From the NCBI GenBank assembly GCA_026419785.1, contig JAODTK010004499.1, positions 496,001 through 560,000 of the forward strand: DNA of 64,000 nucleotides, read 5' to 3'. This DNA comes from Sclerodactyla briareus. Its lineage: Eukaryota; Echinodermata; Holothuroidea; Dendrochirotida; Sclerodactylidae. A model generated the notes under the pieces. That model was not told the DNA's origin and did not search any database. It saw only the letters and a list, made by a program, of their open reading frames with translations. Position numbers and translations under genes: made by a program. Shown here one piece after another: positions 46,951 through 58,504 of the stretch; the stretch's first letter is position 1; each line of letters starts with the position of its first letter.

Positions 46951-47162
46951 CCCACTCCCACATCAAGGTACCGCTAAAGAGGCCTTGCCTTATCCGTGTA
47001 TAAGGGGTTCGCATCTACAATAAAGGCAGTAACAGTTCTGCACTCCTTGCTGAGCCTTGCATATGTTCGATCCTCTGTGCTCGGCAAGATTATCGCAGGG
47101 AAAGAATAGAAAAAAATCAGTTTAACTTTTTTTGTATTAAAATAAACAGTCTCTTCCAGCAG

Positions 47163-47515
47163 GAAAAGAACGAACACTTGGCTTCGATTGCGGGTTGAAG
47201 GCGAAATTAAACATCTCAACGAGTCGAATCCACTCACTCTCCAGGGACCAATCATCACGACGACCCTCTGGCCCGAATACGAGGTACCCGTGCCGTAGTG
47301 AAAACGGTAATCTTGCTTCTGCTATCGTCGATGATGTCGTCAGTTTCGTCGGTAGTGTCGGCCTGTCATCCTTCGCCGAGGTATTTAGAAAGGAGAATAT
47401 CGAGGGCGCCTACTTATAGAATTGGACGAAGGATACCTCCATCCGAGTGGGCCTCAACGAGACTCATGCTAAGAAACTGATGAACTTGAGGTTCGAAAGA
47501 GAATCTGAAGGGGAC
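47163..47515 (+). pseudogene. Locus B orphan SAM exon, broken
   Basis: The acceptor AGTCTCTTCCAGCAG is followed by EKNEHLAS, as in the charged helix before the SAM domain of locus A. The SAM reads DDVVSFVGSVGLSSFAEVF, RKENIEGAYL, then in another frame ELDEGYLH, then VGLNETHAKKLMNLRFE. The order GL - FAEVFRKENIEG - LELDE - GLNETHAKKL is that of a complete SAM domain, with frameshifts at about 47415 and 47448 and another upstream. It sits 4.6 kb past the last in-phase exon of locus B. It is the counterpart of the intact SAM exon at 1770-2168. Confidence 0.7.
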
Positions 47516-47604
47516 AGGTGGACTCGATCTGGCTGCTCTCCTGTAAACCAATCAACACAATCTGTTCCTTGGAATACGCAGTAAATACCCTGACAAAATA
47601 AATT

Positions 47605-47700
47605 GGTCCGCTCGACTAACTTTCGGTTAGTCTATCTGGTGCCTCGTTCGACTAACTTTTGACTAACAATCCGCTTGACTAACATATGACTAGGTTTATG
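47605..47700. repeat. GACTAAC/GTTAGTC cluster, left
   Basis: Five GACTAAC words and one GTTAGTC lie within 90 bases, some forming inverted pairs (GACTAACTTTCGGTTAGTC). A similar cluster occurs at 55590-55860, on the other side of locus C. Confidence 0.6.
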
Positions 47701-48444
47701 AGCAATATAATTTGGATTGTTGAAATACACTTTCTTAAGTTGAAGCTTGCCAGTGGGGCTGCCGGTGGCACTTCAAAGATCGTCAAAACCCAAAATGGTT
47801 CATTGACTATTCAGATATTATTTCACAGTCGACGTCCGGACAGAATGTTATATGTCATGGAATGAATGTTCGATGTTAGCACACTCCTAGGTATATGGAT
47901 GAAAACTACCAGAACGAACTATATACAAACTGTGAAACGACCAATGGCAGGTCATGGACTGAATGTTATATAGCACACTTCAAGAAAATACTTTGATTTA
48001 AAACACCAAATTCAACACTTATATATAGAAAACTATTTGAGAAGACCAAAATGGAAATAAATCTTATTTCAACTCCATTTATGCTAAAAGACAATGATGT
48101 TCATAATGCACTGTGGTCCGTACAGCACTATGTGAGGGAGGTATTTATTTCTCAACACCCATGCTTCAACCCTTTAAACAATCCTCTCATCTTAAGTGAA
48201 TGATAATGCAGCGTACGTGCCATCACCAAAGACAGGTGAAAAGCATATGACTCATTGAGGAGAGGATGTTCTTTGGTAACGCCGAAACACCTGAAGATGG
48301 GACGGGTTTACAAAATAAAAAAGTGAACCAGTTGACAGGTTGCAAGGGAGATACAGAATAAAATAAAATATGAATGCAGTGTTTAATCAAGAGGTAGATA
48401 TAAATGTTGTGAAATTACCTGTGGCAAGAATAATGGAGTGAAAA

Positions 48445-48577
48445 CTATATACAGGAAGTTAAGTATGGATGATACATAGGCAGAGAAGGTGCCAGACAAT
48501 GGCCAACATGAAAAATCTGGCACCAGATTGTCGACACCAGAGACAAATTTAATGCGCTTGAACCAATGCGTGTCAAC
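48445..48577 (-). CDS. Locus C last exon
   Basis: The acceptor TTTTTTAGTTGATGCAG is strong. In the phase given by the upstream exon it reads LTRIGSSALNLSLVSTIWCQ, then IFHVGHCLAPSLPMYHPYL and ends in TAG. A second frame is open through the exon to a good GTAATT donor at 48415, so an extended splice form is possible. A minus-strand AATAAA lies at about 48144-48149. The product is not recognised. Confidence 0.5.
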
Positions 48578-51500
48578 CTGCATCAACTAAAAAATGCCAA
48601 CAATAATGTAAAAAAAAAGCACAGACTCTGTTCTTTCGATCTGATCGAACACACAGGAATAATTTAATGTAAACAATCCGTGAGTTTTTTTAGGCAAAAT
48701 GAATGAAACTGTAGACTAATCAGAAGGCATTTCGACCTGACATCCTCCTTATTGGAGATTTTGTCATGTGTGGTTTTATTGCAATGGTGTAACTGTTCTA
48801 AACGAAATTATTATCATTTTAATGCTTGGTGTGACTGAATAATTGTAGTCACATTGAAATGGTAAAGAAGTTAGAATCTTGATGCCGGATTCCAAACCAA
48901 TTGAAGATGTGCTGGAATAATAAAACTAGTGCAAAACACATTTGAGTATCTGATCAGACTATTCTGATCAGGAACCACTTTGAGGAAATTTAAAATAGTT
49001 ACGTGACTTTGATTGCACGTATTCGATAATTAGGGAACTATACCCAAACCTAAGATATGACCGTTGTTGGCAATATATCATTGAAAGAACATAGAGGAGG
49101 TGTACCCTAACATGTCAACCTGTTCTCTTGCCAATCACACTGAAGCAAATTTGGGTAAACTACAAACATTGTGCAGACCAGTTAAAATTAACATTATTTA
49201 AAAAAAAAATCCAAGTCTGTGCACCCATGAATAGTAGAAGATATTGTCACAAAAAACAGCATAGACCCATCTTCTCATTATGGGCTGTCTACCACCCAAT
49301 ACTTAGATCAATCAATATGCATCTTCACTTTGTGATTTCCCAAGAAGCATTCCGGAGTACCCTCCCAAGTAATTATAATTATGGGTAAAAAAATCATTGT
49401 TGGCAGGCAAAAAAGGGAACTAGATGGCACAGTCGAAAAAGGGGGATTAGAGAGTCAGGATTCATCCTACTGCATGTTAGTGACTATAAGCTTATCCGTC
49501 AAGGCTCGCACGCTGTCACAGCGGGGGTTGGGCAGTTGATCATCCACGTTCAAAAACTCACCGCTGTATGGGAAGGTTCAGAGAGTCGGCCAATGTCCCT
49601 GGGTATTCAGAATTGAACACATAGAATGAGCAAACCAACATAGCGACAGCCTCAAAAAAAAGGTCGAAGATGTCCACAGCCGTGCCCCTCAGCGACCAGG
49701 GTAATCTTGCCAGCTCAGATATGATGGAGAGTATCCGCAATCTGAACAACAGGGTATGGGATCTCAGTCTAGGAGATAGGGGGGGAGAGAGAAAAAAGGA
49801 AAGTAAATAATTATCAAAGAGCAGCAAAACACTGCACAGAGGAAAAAACACTTCATGTTCTATGGCACATTTTTGCATATCTATTGTTCATCCCTTCACC
49901 AGACCAGCAGCCAGTTTTTTGGATCATGGAGGGGGGGGCGGGGGGGAGGAATCCTCTTGACAGGGGAGGGTGGGAGTGAAAATGTCTGGCAAACCTCGCG
50001 TTAGGCGAAAGTTGAAGGTCGCACATATGTGAACACCAGACTCGAATCCCCACAAAAGAATTTTCAAGTGGGGAATTCATGCACTGGTTTCCACAATAGG
50101 AATAGCAAAATTCTGCACTGTTTCAACCAGTCACAACTGGTACGTTGGGCATAAATGAGCATACTCATACTACTGTGTGTCAGACATCAAAATACTGCGG
50201 GACATGAGAGGAAAACTATTCATATGTTGCATAGGAACCAAGCATGCCGACAACTTTGATTGCATGATTTTGCAGAACTGGTGGCAAGTACATATCGATG
50301 AGAACCATGGAATGGGACCAAATCACTGTAAAATAATGTTGAAAGCAATCTTGAAAACATGTTAAAATAAAAATCATCAAATAATGAACAAGGCATGGAG
50401 ATGTATTGTTATTTCTGAGGAAAACCCCCCCCCCCCCCACCCCCCCATAATTCTAAAATCCTGCTAAAAATGTGAGGAGGGAAATTCCCCCCCCCCCCCC
50501 CCCCCCCCCAGTCGAGACCTAGCATAAAACACTGGGTAATCTGCGACACTAGAGGACACCACACCTCAACAAAAATTGTGGAAATTTTATTGACATCTTT
50601 CTGCCAAAGGCTGTGACCGCCTTAAGGTGAACACCTGGATATCAAGAACAAAAAACCAACCATCGGTTGTGTCAATTGCAACCTGGGTCTATCATTTCAT
50701 CTACACATCTATAAGTACTTCCGGGTTCGAGGAGAACCACCCAGGAAAAAGAAACAACAGTGAATTTATCCCTCACATGCCTTGTATGAGAGGGTATTAT
50801 TGGACCAAGAGACAACAGGGCCATGTCACACATGTTAACTTACAGTACATCCGCACACCACTCAGCCAAAGTAGAGGATCACATTACTCCACCTGACCAG
50901 GACACAGAGAGCCACGTTGTGAGTAGATAAATTGACTCAGTAATTCTCAGAATGCTCATGGGTTAGGAATGTGACCCTTATTGGCTCTCTCTCCTCTATT
51001 CTCTGAAGTAGTACTCCAAATAGCAGCCAGCCAGTCTGAATGTCCCAAATACAGCAAAGCAGTGGAAAATAGACCCTAGGCACATACCTCATTGTAAGCG
51101 TCTAAAAATATCGTTGACATCCTCCTCAGAAGTCTTGGAAATGGTGATAAATCAGCCGGCACATGGATCTAGTGATGGGATAGAACAAAAATAAATGACA
51201 ATAACATTCGTTTGTCAACTGTATGAACAGTTAAATTTGATTTTCTGCTGCTAGACTAGTATACCAAACTCATAGTTCTTCATTGAAATGACACTCAGAA
51301 CAGTAAATAAAACTCAAAAAAAAGACTCCATGACAATCTGACACAGATTTGAGCAGCGTTCACGCTAGGTTTCGAAATGTGTGAAAGAGCATGGCCACAT
51401 TGCCAGTTTTTACCAATGGGAAGAGTGGTGCTAAGGGGTTTCAGTACAGCCGCCATCTTGCCAAGTTGTCTATCTGAATCCCTCTAGCCAACGACCACCT

Positions 51501-54500
51501 TGCAAACTATTGTAACAAGTTACCACTGTATAGGCAGGAGGTACAGGGGGATAATTACCCACCCCTGGCCATACGTTCTGCCTTCCATCCCCTAGCTAAA
51601 TGACGTCGCCTGAAGGGCCAAATCCTGCAACAGAAAAATTTTTCTGGCCCAAGGGATGTTCTTTTCGGGCAAACTTGTATGTTGTGTGATTAAATGAGAT
51701 TGAGAGACAAAAATGGAATTTCCAATTGACTCTACTAATTCCACAGGTAGCCAGCAGGAGCCTAGCTACTGGAATTTGAAACATTGAAGAGACCTTGCGA
51801 TAACAATTTATTCTGCGAAATGTGGGTGTATCAACCATTACATGGTCTGTTTCAGCACTGATAATTTTGTAATGTTTTCAGGTTGTAGTTTTTATATCAT
51901 TATTTACAGTGAAGTTCGCCTATGTCAACATTGGAATGTGTACATGCACCGTCTGCGAAAATCATGTTATCGATAGTATCGATGGCTGCTTGTAAGAACA
52001 CACACAAAAAATAGTTGTTTCCCTGCAGTGTTACAATGTGTGACACCACAATAATATGAGATGCATACATTGTGCTGACGTACCAACATAGTGACTGATG
52101 AAACAGTGCCAAAATTTGACTATGCCTGTTAGAAATCAGTGCAGGAATATCCTGCATATAAATTATTTTAGTGTAGGATTAGTTTGTGTGCGCAAATGCG
52201 CAAACACGACCTAGCGTACAAAATGGAGTGAGTTGTGAAAAAAAAAAAGCTCATCTGGGCTTAGCATACCATGCTTGTTTTTGTTGGCATGATACTCCAC
52301 CCAGGTGGTATTGTTTGTGAACGTTTGGGGCATCAAAAAGTGTTAGACATTTTGATTTAATGACTACGTTCTTATAATCACGGGTTTGTCATCTTCTGCA
52401 CGGTGTTGCAGAGGTCTGCGACGGCCTGCCTGAAATACGAAGACTGCTCTTCTGGGGCTTCCCCTATGATCAACCAAGGGCCTTCGCATACTCTGAGAAC
52501 AGTAATCAGTATGGGACAGTGGTAAATCCCCGCCCTGAATTCGCAGCATCTCACTTGACACTGGATTTGATAAAGAACGGCATATGTGATCATGGTGAGG
52601 TTTGCTCATCTACCAGGAAAAAATCCTCAAATGAAACTGTGTTTGTTTGTTTTTGTAACACAACAAACTTGCGAATGACAAAACAACACAGCTAGCACAC
52701 ACCCACATCAATTAATTGAGCGGAAAGGGGGTATTAATTGATCACAAACCCTAAATTACAGGCATTTTTACTGTAAGAACTATGCTGTCCTGACAGTAGT
52801 CTAATGGCAAAAACTGCTTTTGTAGAATTACAATCAAGTTCTTGGACTATAGACAACAACATACCAGCCAATTCCCATTTACTTGCATTTATTCAATGCA
52901 TGCGGGAAGTGTGAACCCATTAAACATAGAATTGTAGGAAATGAAGAGTAGTGAATAGTAAAAAAAAGTACTAGCTTCATCAACCCACAATATGGGGTGG
53001 TTTGATGCAATGAATTAAAATGAGGCTGATTGAATGTCCTCTCAAATTTTAAAATCTCTCCCAAATGTGCACCTGGGAGGAATTTTCTGTAAAACATATT
53101 CCTGAGTGCTAAAAACTGTTGGAGCCTCTTTTTTCCCCTCGGATCATACAATGCAGAGTAAGGTACCGGAAAAGAGTTATATTAGGCAGTTCAGTGATTC
53201 TTACTGGTCTCATAGAGAGCCAGTGATATTCATCCCTGACTGTGACTAGAGGGGATGTGGCCAACGTTTTTAACACCAGCCACTTCCGTCTGTCAGCAAG
53301 CATCTTCTCCATGGCAAATGGAAACCCTCCGTAGTCTGGCTGCTCTTCTTTCGCTCTCTTCAGCCATTTTTATGGTGCTCAATCGAGGCATCATCTTCAG
53401 GTCTGGACGGTTGGAAGGTAGAGTAGGGCATGCCCCAAAATGGGCTTCAATGGTTTTTTTTGGGGATTTTGTCCTTTCTGCCTGGCCACCTTGCGACGCT
53501 GTAGCAAGCGTCTAGGTCCTGGTCCCTCCTACGAGGTTGTTTCTGAAAACTCGTATGTAGCGTTTCCTTCCACAGGTTGCGAGAGGTTAAAGAATTTGGG
53601 ACTTTATTTAACTTTGCTTAATTGGGATAGTTAAGCTTGAAACATTATGTTCAAGTGTATAGAATAGGAAAGGACAGAGCCTACTCATAGGCTGACTTTG
53701 ACAATGGGTGGGTACCATGCTATTCCCGCATTATGGCTGATAGCAAGCCAGAGTGACCTTGAGCCACATTAGCCACCCAGATGAAATAATCCAATGCAAT
53801 GATAATATGTTATGGGTTCTACCGAAACAGGACTGGACTCACTCGGGCCATATGTTTCATTCAATCAACCAAATCCATTTGCACTACATAATAGTACCTC
53901 CGGGAGAATCCAGATAATCCGTAGTTTTTGTATAATTTTGATTTGCTACTGTATGAGTTCAGGAAGCCCAATTATGTCATATAGTAACCCTGGTCTATTT
54001 TGATCGTGGATCAGCACCAGCAACAACACCTCCTCTTTTCGATATTGCTCAGTATGAGTTCGAGGATGGGATGCAACCCACTGCTCTCCTGCTTCTGGGA
54101 CCCACCATTTCCGGCCCCATCTGACTGAAGAGACTTACGGAAGGGTTTTTTAACCCCGAAACAACCCCCTACATATTGTCCAAGTCCAAGTCAAGCCAGG
54201 AGATAAGACCAGGAACTCAGTCATCGCCACTGCAATGCAATGCAAGTTTGTTTTGCTAGCTTCATAGCGACCTCAGCAAGACATGAAATGTGGCAACATG
54301 GCTTCAGGGTTCAGAGGCAGTGGGGGTGGGGACCAGCAATCACCATTTCTCGAGAATTGGAAATGATTTGAGTGCTGTAATTGGATCTTGAAGTTCTTCT
54401 GTAGATGAGGTATTGAACACGCATCAGTTTCAATATCCAGTCATTGTTGCCTATTTCTCAAAATTGCGATGGCTGATGGAAACTTGCAGTTTTCGGGTAG

Positions 54501-55223
54501 GTGAAAGATATAAATAATATTCCTGATGGATTAGTAAGATGTTGATCACAAAATGGTTGTGTGTAGAATTCCGTATCCAGAAACGTTGCTTGAATGAAGA
54601 TAAGAGTGTGCCTAGGGCCCTCTAGGCCTATGCGGTTTTTCCTATTGCACTGACCAGGTTTAAATACCAGCCAGATTGATACAGTGAGGAACACCTTAAT
54701 TGTTCCGTATATATTTAGTCTAGGCTAGTTATAATTTTCATTACGATATATACTATAACTATAATGATATACTATATACAGCGTTCGATGTAGCTCAGCT
54801 GGTGTCGCATCGCAAATAATGCTCCTTTCAAATGAACAAAATTGCTACACAATTCAGGACCTGCATAGCAGTCAGTCTGTTACACAAAAACTATAGAACA
54901 GCCATCATACAGGTCTCCTGCAATCCTCTCAAAATTGCTAAGCAAGTGTCCGCCACTTTTTCAAACGATGACTATATATCTAGCCCTACAATGGCCGATA
55001 ACGTCGGCTACACCTTACACTGGGGCCTAGCCTACAGTAATTTAGGCTAGGCCTCTACTAGCGCTAGGCCATATAAAACTTACTTCTGCCGGTTGCAGTC
55101 TGATTTTACAGATTATTATAAATTCACTCTTATGGAAACAGTCCGATGAAACTTACTCGATAACAATTAACAACCAACCACGCTGTGGAAAAATGAGGGA
55201 AAAACTAACCTGCGTTCGTCCAT
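48445..55223 (-). CDS. Locus C: unrecognised host gene, five-exon partial model
   Basis: Exons 55210-55223 (start), 53205-53528, 52382-52604, 49562-49768 and 48445-48577. Phases agree from exon 1 to 2 and from exon 3 to 5. The joint between exon 2 (ends in phase 0) and exon 3 (starts in phase 1) does not fit, so a small exon or sequence error lies between. Exon 2 changes frame twice, once at an 8-A run. The protein is mostly helical by residue pattern, with Leu/Ile-rich helices in exons 3-5 and no obvious signal peptide. I do not recognise the family. A HEAT-like helical scaffold is possible but only a guess. Confidence 0.5.
49562..49768 (-). CDS. Locus C exon 4
   Basis: Fully open between CCCCTATCTCCTAG and GTGAGT, phase 2 to 2. 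It reads LRSHTLLFRLRILSIISE, LARLPWSLRGTAVDIFDLFF, EAVAMLVCSFYVFN and SEYPGTLADSLNLPIQR: three hydrophobic helices and a loop. Both splice sites are strong and both joints keep phase, so it is the best supported exon of this locus. Confidence 0.7.
49790..52380. other. Locus C intron 3, nothing else recognised
   Basis: Poly-C tracts lie at 50426-50447 and 50489-50510. No further exon was recognised on the minus strand. Confidence 0.3.
52382..52604 (-). CDS. Locus C exon 3
   Basis: It reads ITYAVLYQIQCQVRCCEF, RAGIYHCPILITVLRVCEG, PWLIIGEAPEEQSSYFRQAV and ADLCNTVQKMTNP, ending in phase 2 at a weak GTGATT donor that fits exon 4. The acceptor is placed at TGGTAGATGAG. A second frame across the same bases is open from TGGTAG to a TAG stop (starting MSKPHHDHICR) and would fit the phase of exon 2, but it does not resemble a folded protein. 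Both readings are recorded. Confidence 0.5.
53205..53528 (-). CDS. Locus C exon 2
   Basis: The acceptor ACAACCTCGTAG joins in phase to the start exon (MDER-R-RDQDLDACYSVAR). The frame is lost at an 8-A run (53451-53458), resumes as IEAHFGACPTLPSNRPDLKM and MPRLSTIKMAEE, and shifts again near 53350 to AKEEQPDYGGFPFAMEKML, ADRRKWLVLKTLATSPLVTV and RDEYHWLSMRP before a GTAAGA donor. The peptide from DYGGFPF to SMRP looks well conserved in character. The two shifts may be assembly errors, as one falls in a homopolymer, or real lesions. Confidence 0.5.
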
Positions 55224-55300
55224 CTTCGAAGTTCGACTTCGAGGTGGCGGTTGTTGTAGGAACAATGTAGGGCAACTGCGGCCGGAATTGGATTAGTTCT
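55210..55300 (-). CDS. Locus C exon 1: 5' UTR and start codon
   Basis: The ATG at 55223-55221 has a strong context (GAAGATGG). Fourteen coding bases (MDER plus two bases) precede a GTTAGT donor. The sequence upstream to about 55300 is CG-rich compared with its surroundings, as expected for a 5' UTR or promoter. The transcription start is not known. Confidence 0.55.
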
Positions 55301-55589
55301 CGTTCATGCATCACATACACAAGTAAAAGTGGGCGTGTGTCACATGTTAGTGTTACGTTTTCGTGTTGGAATGTTGTGTATAAATTTATCTATTCAAATT
55401 CGCTTACAAGTGCGACGCACCTGCGTGTATCGGAAAAAAAAATGATGCGATTTATTTTTTGTATTCAGAATGTTTCTGAGAACTCTTAAGATCAGTCAAA
55501 ATGTTCACGTAAAAGTAAAGAGGGTTCCGTAAAGAGTGGGCCAATCACAACCATGGTACAATACATCGAACCCAGAAAAACAAAGGGAA

Positions 55590-55860
55590 AAAGTTAGTCG
55601 TAAGTTAGTCAGAAATTGGCGCCATTCAGTGCACCGGCAGGATCTGCTCAGCCGGAGAAAGTTATGTCTATCGAGAAAAATCGTGGTTAGTCTAGCTTCG
55701 GAAACTGGTCAAAAGTTTAGTCTATCTCTCAGCTAGGTTAGTCAGGCTCCAGTGCATGTTTTGGAAAACGGAAGAGATATCCTCGTCGAAAGGTTAGGCA
55801 GGTAGCTGACTAACTTGCTAGGACTAACGTTGTCTTCGTCAAGCGTGGTTTTGACTAACT
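55590..55860. repeat. GTTAGTC/GACTAAC cluster, right
   Basis: Four GTTAGTC words (55593-55740) are followed by GACTAAC words near 55810, 55824 and 55853. Compared with the cluster at 47605-47700 the word order is inverted (first GTTAGTC, then GACTAAC). Confidence 0.6.
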
Positions 55861-56305
55861 TCCATAAACCACAAGGCAGTTCAAAATCATTTTCAACAAG
55901 TGTTTTAAAATGTTTTTTGTTGAGTAGTAACCTAGATGTTAGGAAAGTGTTCTTAAAACGTTTTACAAACGTTTTAATAAAACGTTTTGGAAAACTTTTA
56001 TTTTTTTTAAAAAGGGCCCATAAACCTTTAGCGCAAAACAGTTACTCAAACAGGTTTAGGTTGAGCTTCGTGATTGTCGGGAGTTTGTTTAGATTATCGC
56101 TCGGCTTATTGGTCCGCTGTTACTCATAAATATCAAATAAAACATAAAAATGTTACTAAAACATTTCCTCAGAAAAGTTTGGTAAAAAGTTCATAAAAGT
56201 TTTTGACAAACATAATGTACTAACCAAAAAAACGTTTCAGAACATTGGCGAAAAATATATTCGAACGTTTTGAAAACGTTTTAAAACCGTTTTGTGTTGA
56301 TGGGT
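55860..56305. mobile_element. Foldback-like AT-rich element with AAACGTTTT words
   Basis: It is rich in AAAACGTTTT palindromic words on both sides and ends in CGTTTTGTGTTGATGGG, like the right end of the element at 4355-4607. A matching left terminus was not found, so it may be truncated on the left. Confidence 0.5.
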
Positions 56306-57639
56306 TATGTTTTCGTGTACATCACCAATACAGCCAGAATACCTTGAAGAGACACGTCCTGTAGCGATGAGCAGAATGAGTGTGTTCTGGTTTTAACGGG
56401 AATCTATCGAGCACGACTATCCTGATGTGTACGTAACGTAACATGAGAGACGTTTTTTGGGGTGGCGCTCTCCCGATTTTCTCGGACCTCTTGGCAGGTC
56501 GACAGTGGAGTCGTCGTCGCTTCAAACAAGGGAGTTCGTTTCACTTTATTCGTTGATGACAGAGATCGAAAATGTTCGGTAGGCTATCGAATGATGTATA
56601 TCGTCACTATGACCAGTCGATTCGCAATTCGCTCCGAATGTGGGACAGTTGTTTTTGCACACGGGTCCGTCCATTTTGTTTGCTTCAGGTGTTGCAAAAC
56701 AATTTTGCCTCTCAACAATATACAAAGTGTGGGACCAGACAACAATATGTTAGGTTATGTTTCAAGTAGGTATGATTGGAAGAGGAGATATGTCAAAAAG
56801 CAAAACATTTTCGGGGCGCATTGGAATTACTTTTGCTTTTACTTTATGCAAATGGCAGAGTTTCGATTATTTGATGGGGTGGGTGGGGGGGGGGGGGGGG
56901 GGTTTTTGCGAAAGATTCCTCCTCTCTAACTGACGCTTCTACCTCTTCTACTAGCAGTACGCTACGTTACCCTAGCAGGGTCTCCCTGCGCCTTGAGTGG
57001 GCGCGTGACTTCACACCAAGGACACTATGCGGGTGCACTGTCTTAGCAATATACATGAAATGCTTCTTTTTTGCCCAATGTAGTTGTGTTCGGGATAATA
57101 AGTTGTAATTCTTCGTAACTGTCATGAGACAAAACAATAAATGAAGAAAAAAACAATTGCAGGATGAATCGAGTATTAGAGGGTTTATATTTAAACAGTA
57201 TGAATAGAGGCTTTCAAGAGGTTAAGCATGCATTATTCAAATGTTCTCGATAAACTTAGGCAAAACCCTGCAAATCGAATTGAATTTTAATTTGAGAAAT
57301 GAACAGTCTCAGTGCAGTACATTATTGGTTTATGCTTCAATGAACGTTGATAGTTTATTTTGCTATAAATACACTGTGAATGATTCACTGTAGGATAGCA
57401 GCATAGTTGCCAGTAATTCACTGTCCAATTACTGGCAACTCTGCTGCAACTCTGCGATAAATTAACTTGAAGTTACTCCTGCAAGAAAGTACACAAGAAA
57501 GCTGCTGCGGAATGCTCCATTTTTGGCATGTTTTTACGGAACGAATAAAATGCACTCACCGATGTTTGTTAATGAGTGACGAACGTCACAAATGTGTTTT
57601 TTTCCTCAATTGTGTATTTGTCAGCAATAACACCGATTC

Positions 57640-58197
57640 CGTAATTTGGATAGATGAAGCTCATACTTTATGTATACTTAGCTATAACTACCAAGTATCA
57701 TCCTCCCGGAGGGGGGGTCGAGTTTCGTGTTCAAAGGCCAAACTTGGCCAAAATATTGACTTTTCACAATTTCATATTCTTGACCAAAATTCACCCCGAC
57801 CTATACAAAAACGATAGGGTTCATATGCTCCCTATAAGAAAGCTACACAGACAAAATTCACCTGATCAGACTAACCTTTCTAGACTTATCGTGTTACAAG
57901 TTTTCATTCAGAATTTTGCCCTTTTTTTTTTTTTTTTTTACTTTTGAAACTTTGACCTTTGAACCTCAGGATGAACCTCTGATATGGGGGGGCCCCAAAC
58001 AAGAACAGGTTGTGTACTCATCATGAAGGAACACCATACCTAAGTATGAGCTTCATCCATCCGGTGGGGGTCGAGTTATCGTGTTTTACAGTCAGGCGTC
58101 CACAACACACACACACCACACACAAACATACATACTAACACAACACCACCACTGTCATGACGGCATAGTTCCTCTGACTTCGCAAGTACTCAAAATA
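57640..58197 (+). repeat. Interspersed family R1, copy 3
   Basis: It contains TATCATCCTCCCGGAGG...GTCGAGTTTCGTG, GGTTCATATGCTCCC, TGACCTTTGAACCTC, GAGCTTCATCCATCC, TCGAGTTATCGTGT, a CA-rich tract and CTGTCATGACGGCATAG, then TGACTTCGCAAG. It ends like copies 1 and 2. Confidence 0.8.
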
Positions 58198-58504
58198 GTT
58201 GTTGTTATTTGCCAGCACACTCGAAGATATTTTCAGATTATTCAAATCTTACTATAAAATGTGACATTTTCCTTGTAGGGCTTTTTTAACAGTGATTTTG
58301 CTCAGCGCTTGAATGTAATTCCTACAATCTATCTAAATCACATGTTCAAACGAATGCACAACACTCTGTAGATAACACAACATATTCCTTAGTAATTAAT
58401 TCGAATTTGTCACATTGGACCAATATGATAATGACCCTCACCAAAAGCAATGAAGAGAACCACACGAGAGTGCTCAACTCAACTCGACCAACTCACGTTA
58501 AATC

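Noticed and set aside
49128-49388. 86-codon plus-strand open frame
   Set aside because: No motif, and it lies in an intron of locus C.
54785-54860. tRNA-like start (TAGCTCAGCTGGTGTCGC)
   Set aside because: An A-box-like sequence is present but there is no B box or acceptor stem; at most a fragment of a tRNA-derived element.
56462-56929. 155-codon plus-strand open frame
   Set aside because: Ends in a poly-G tract, has no recognisable domain and no supported splice sites.
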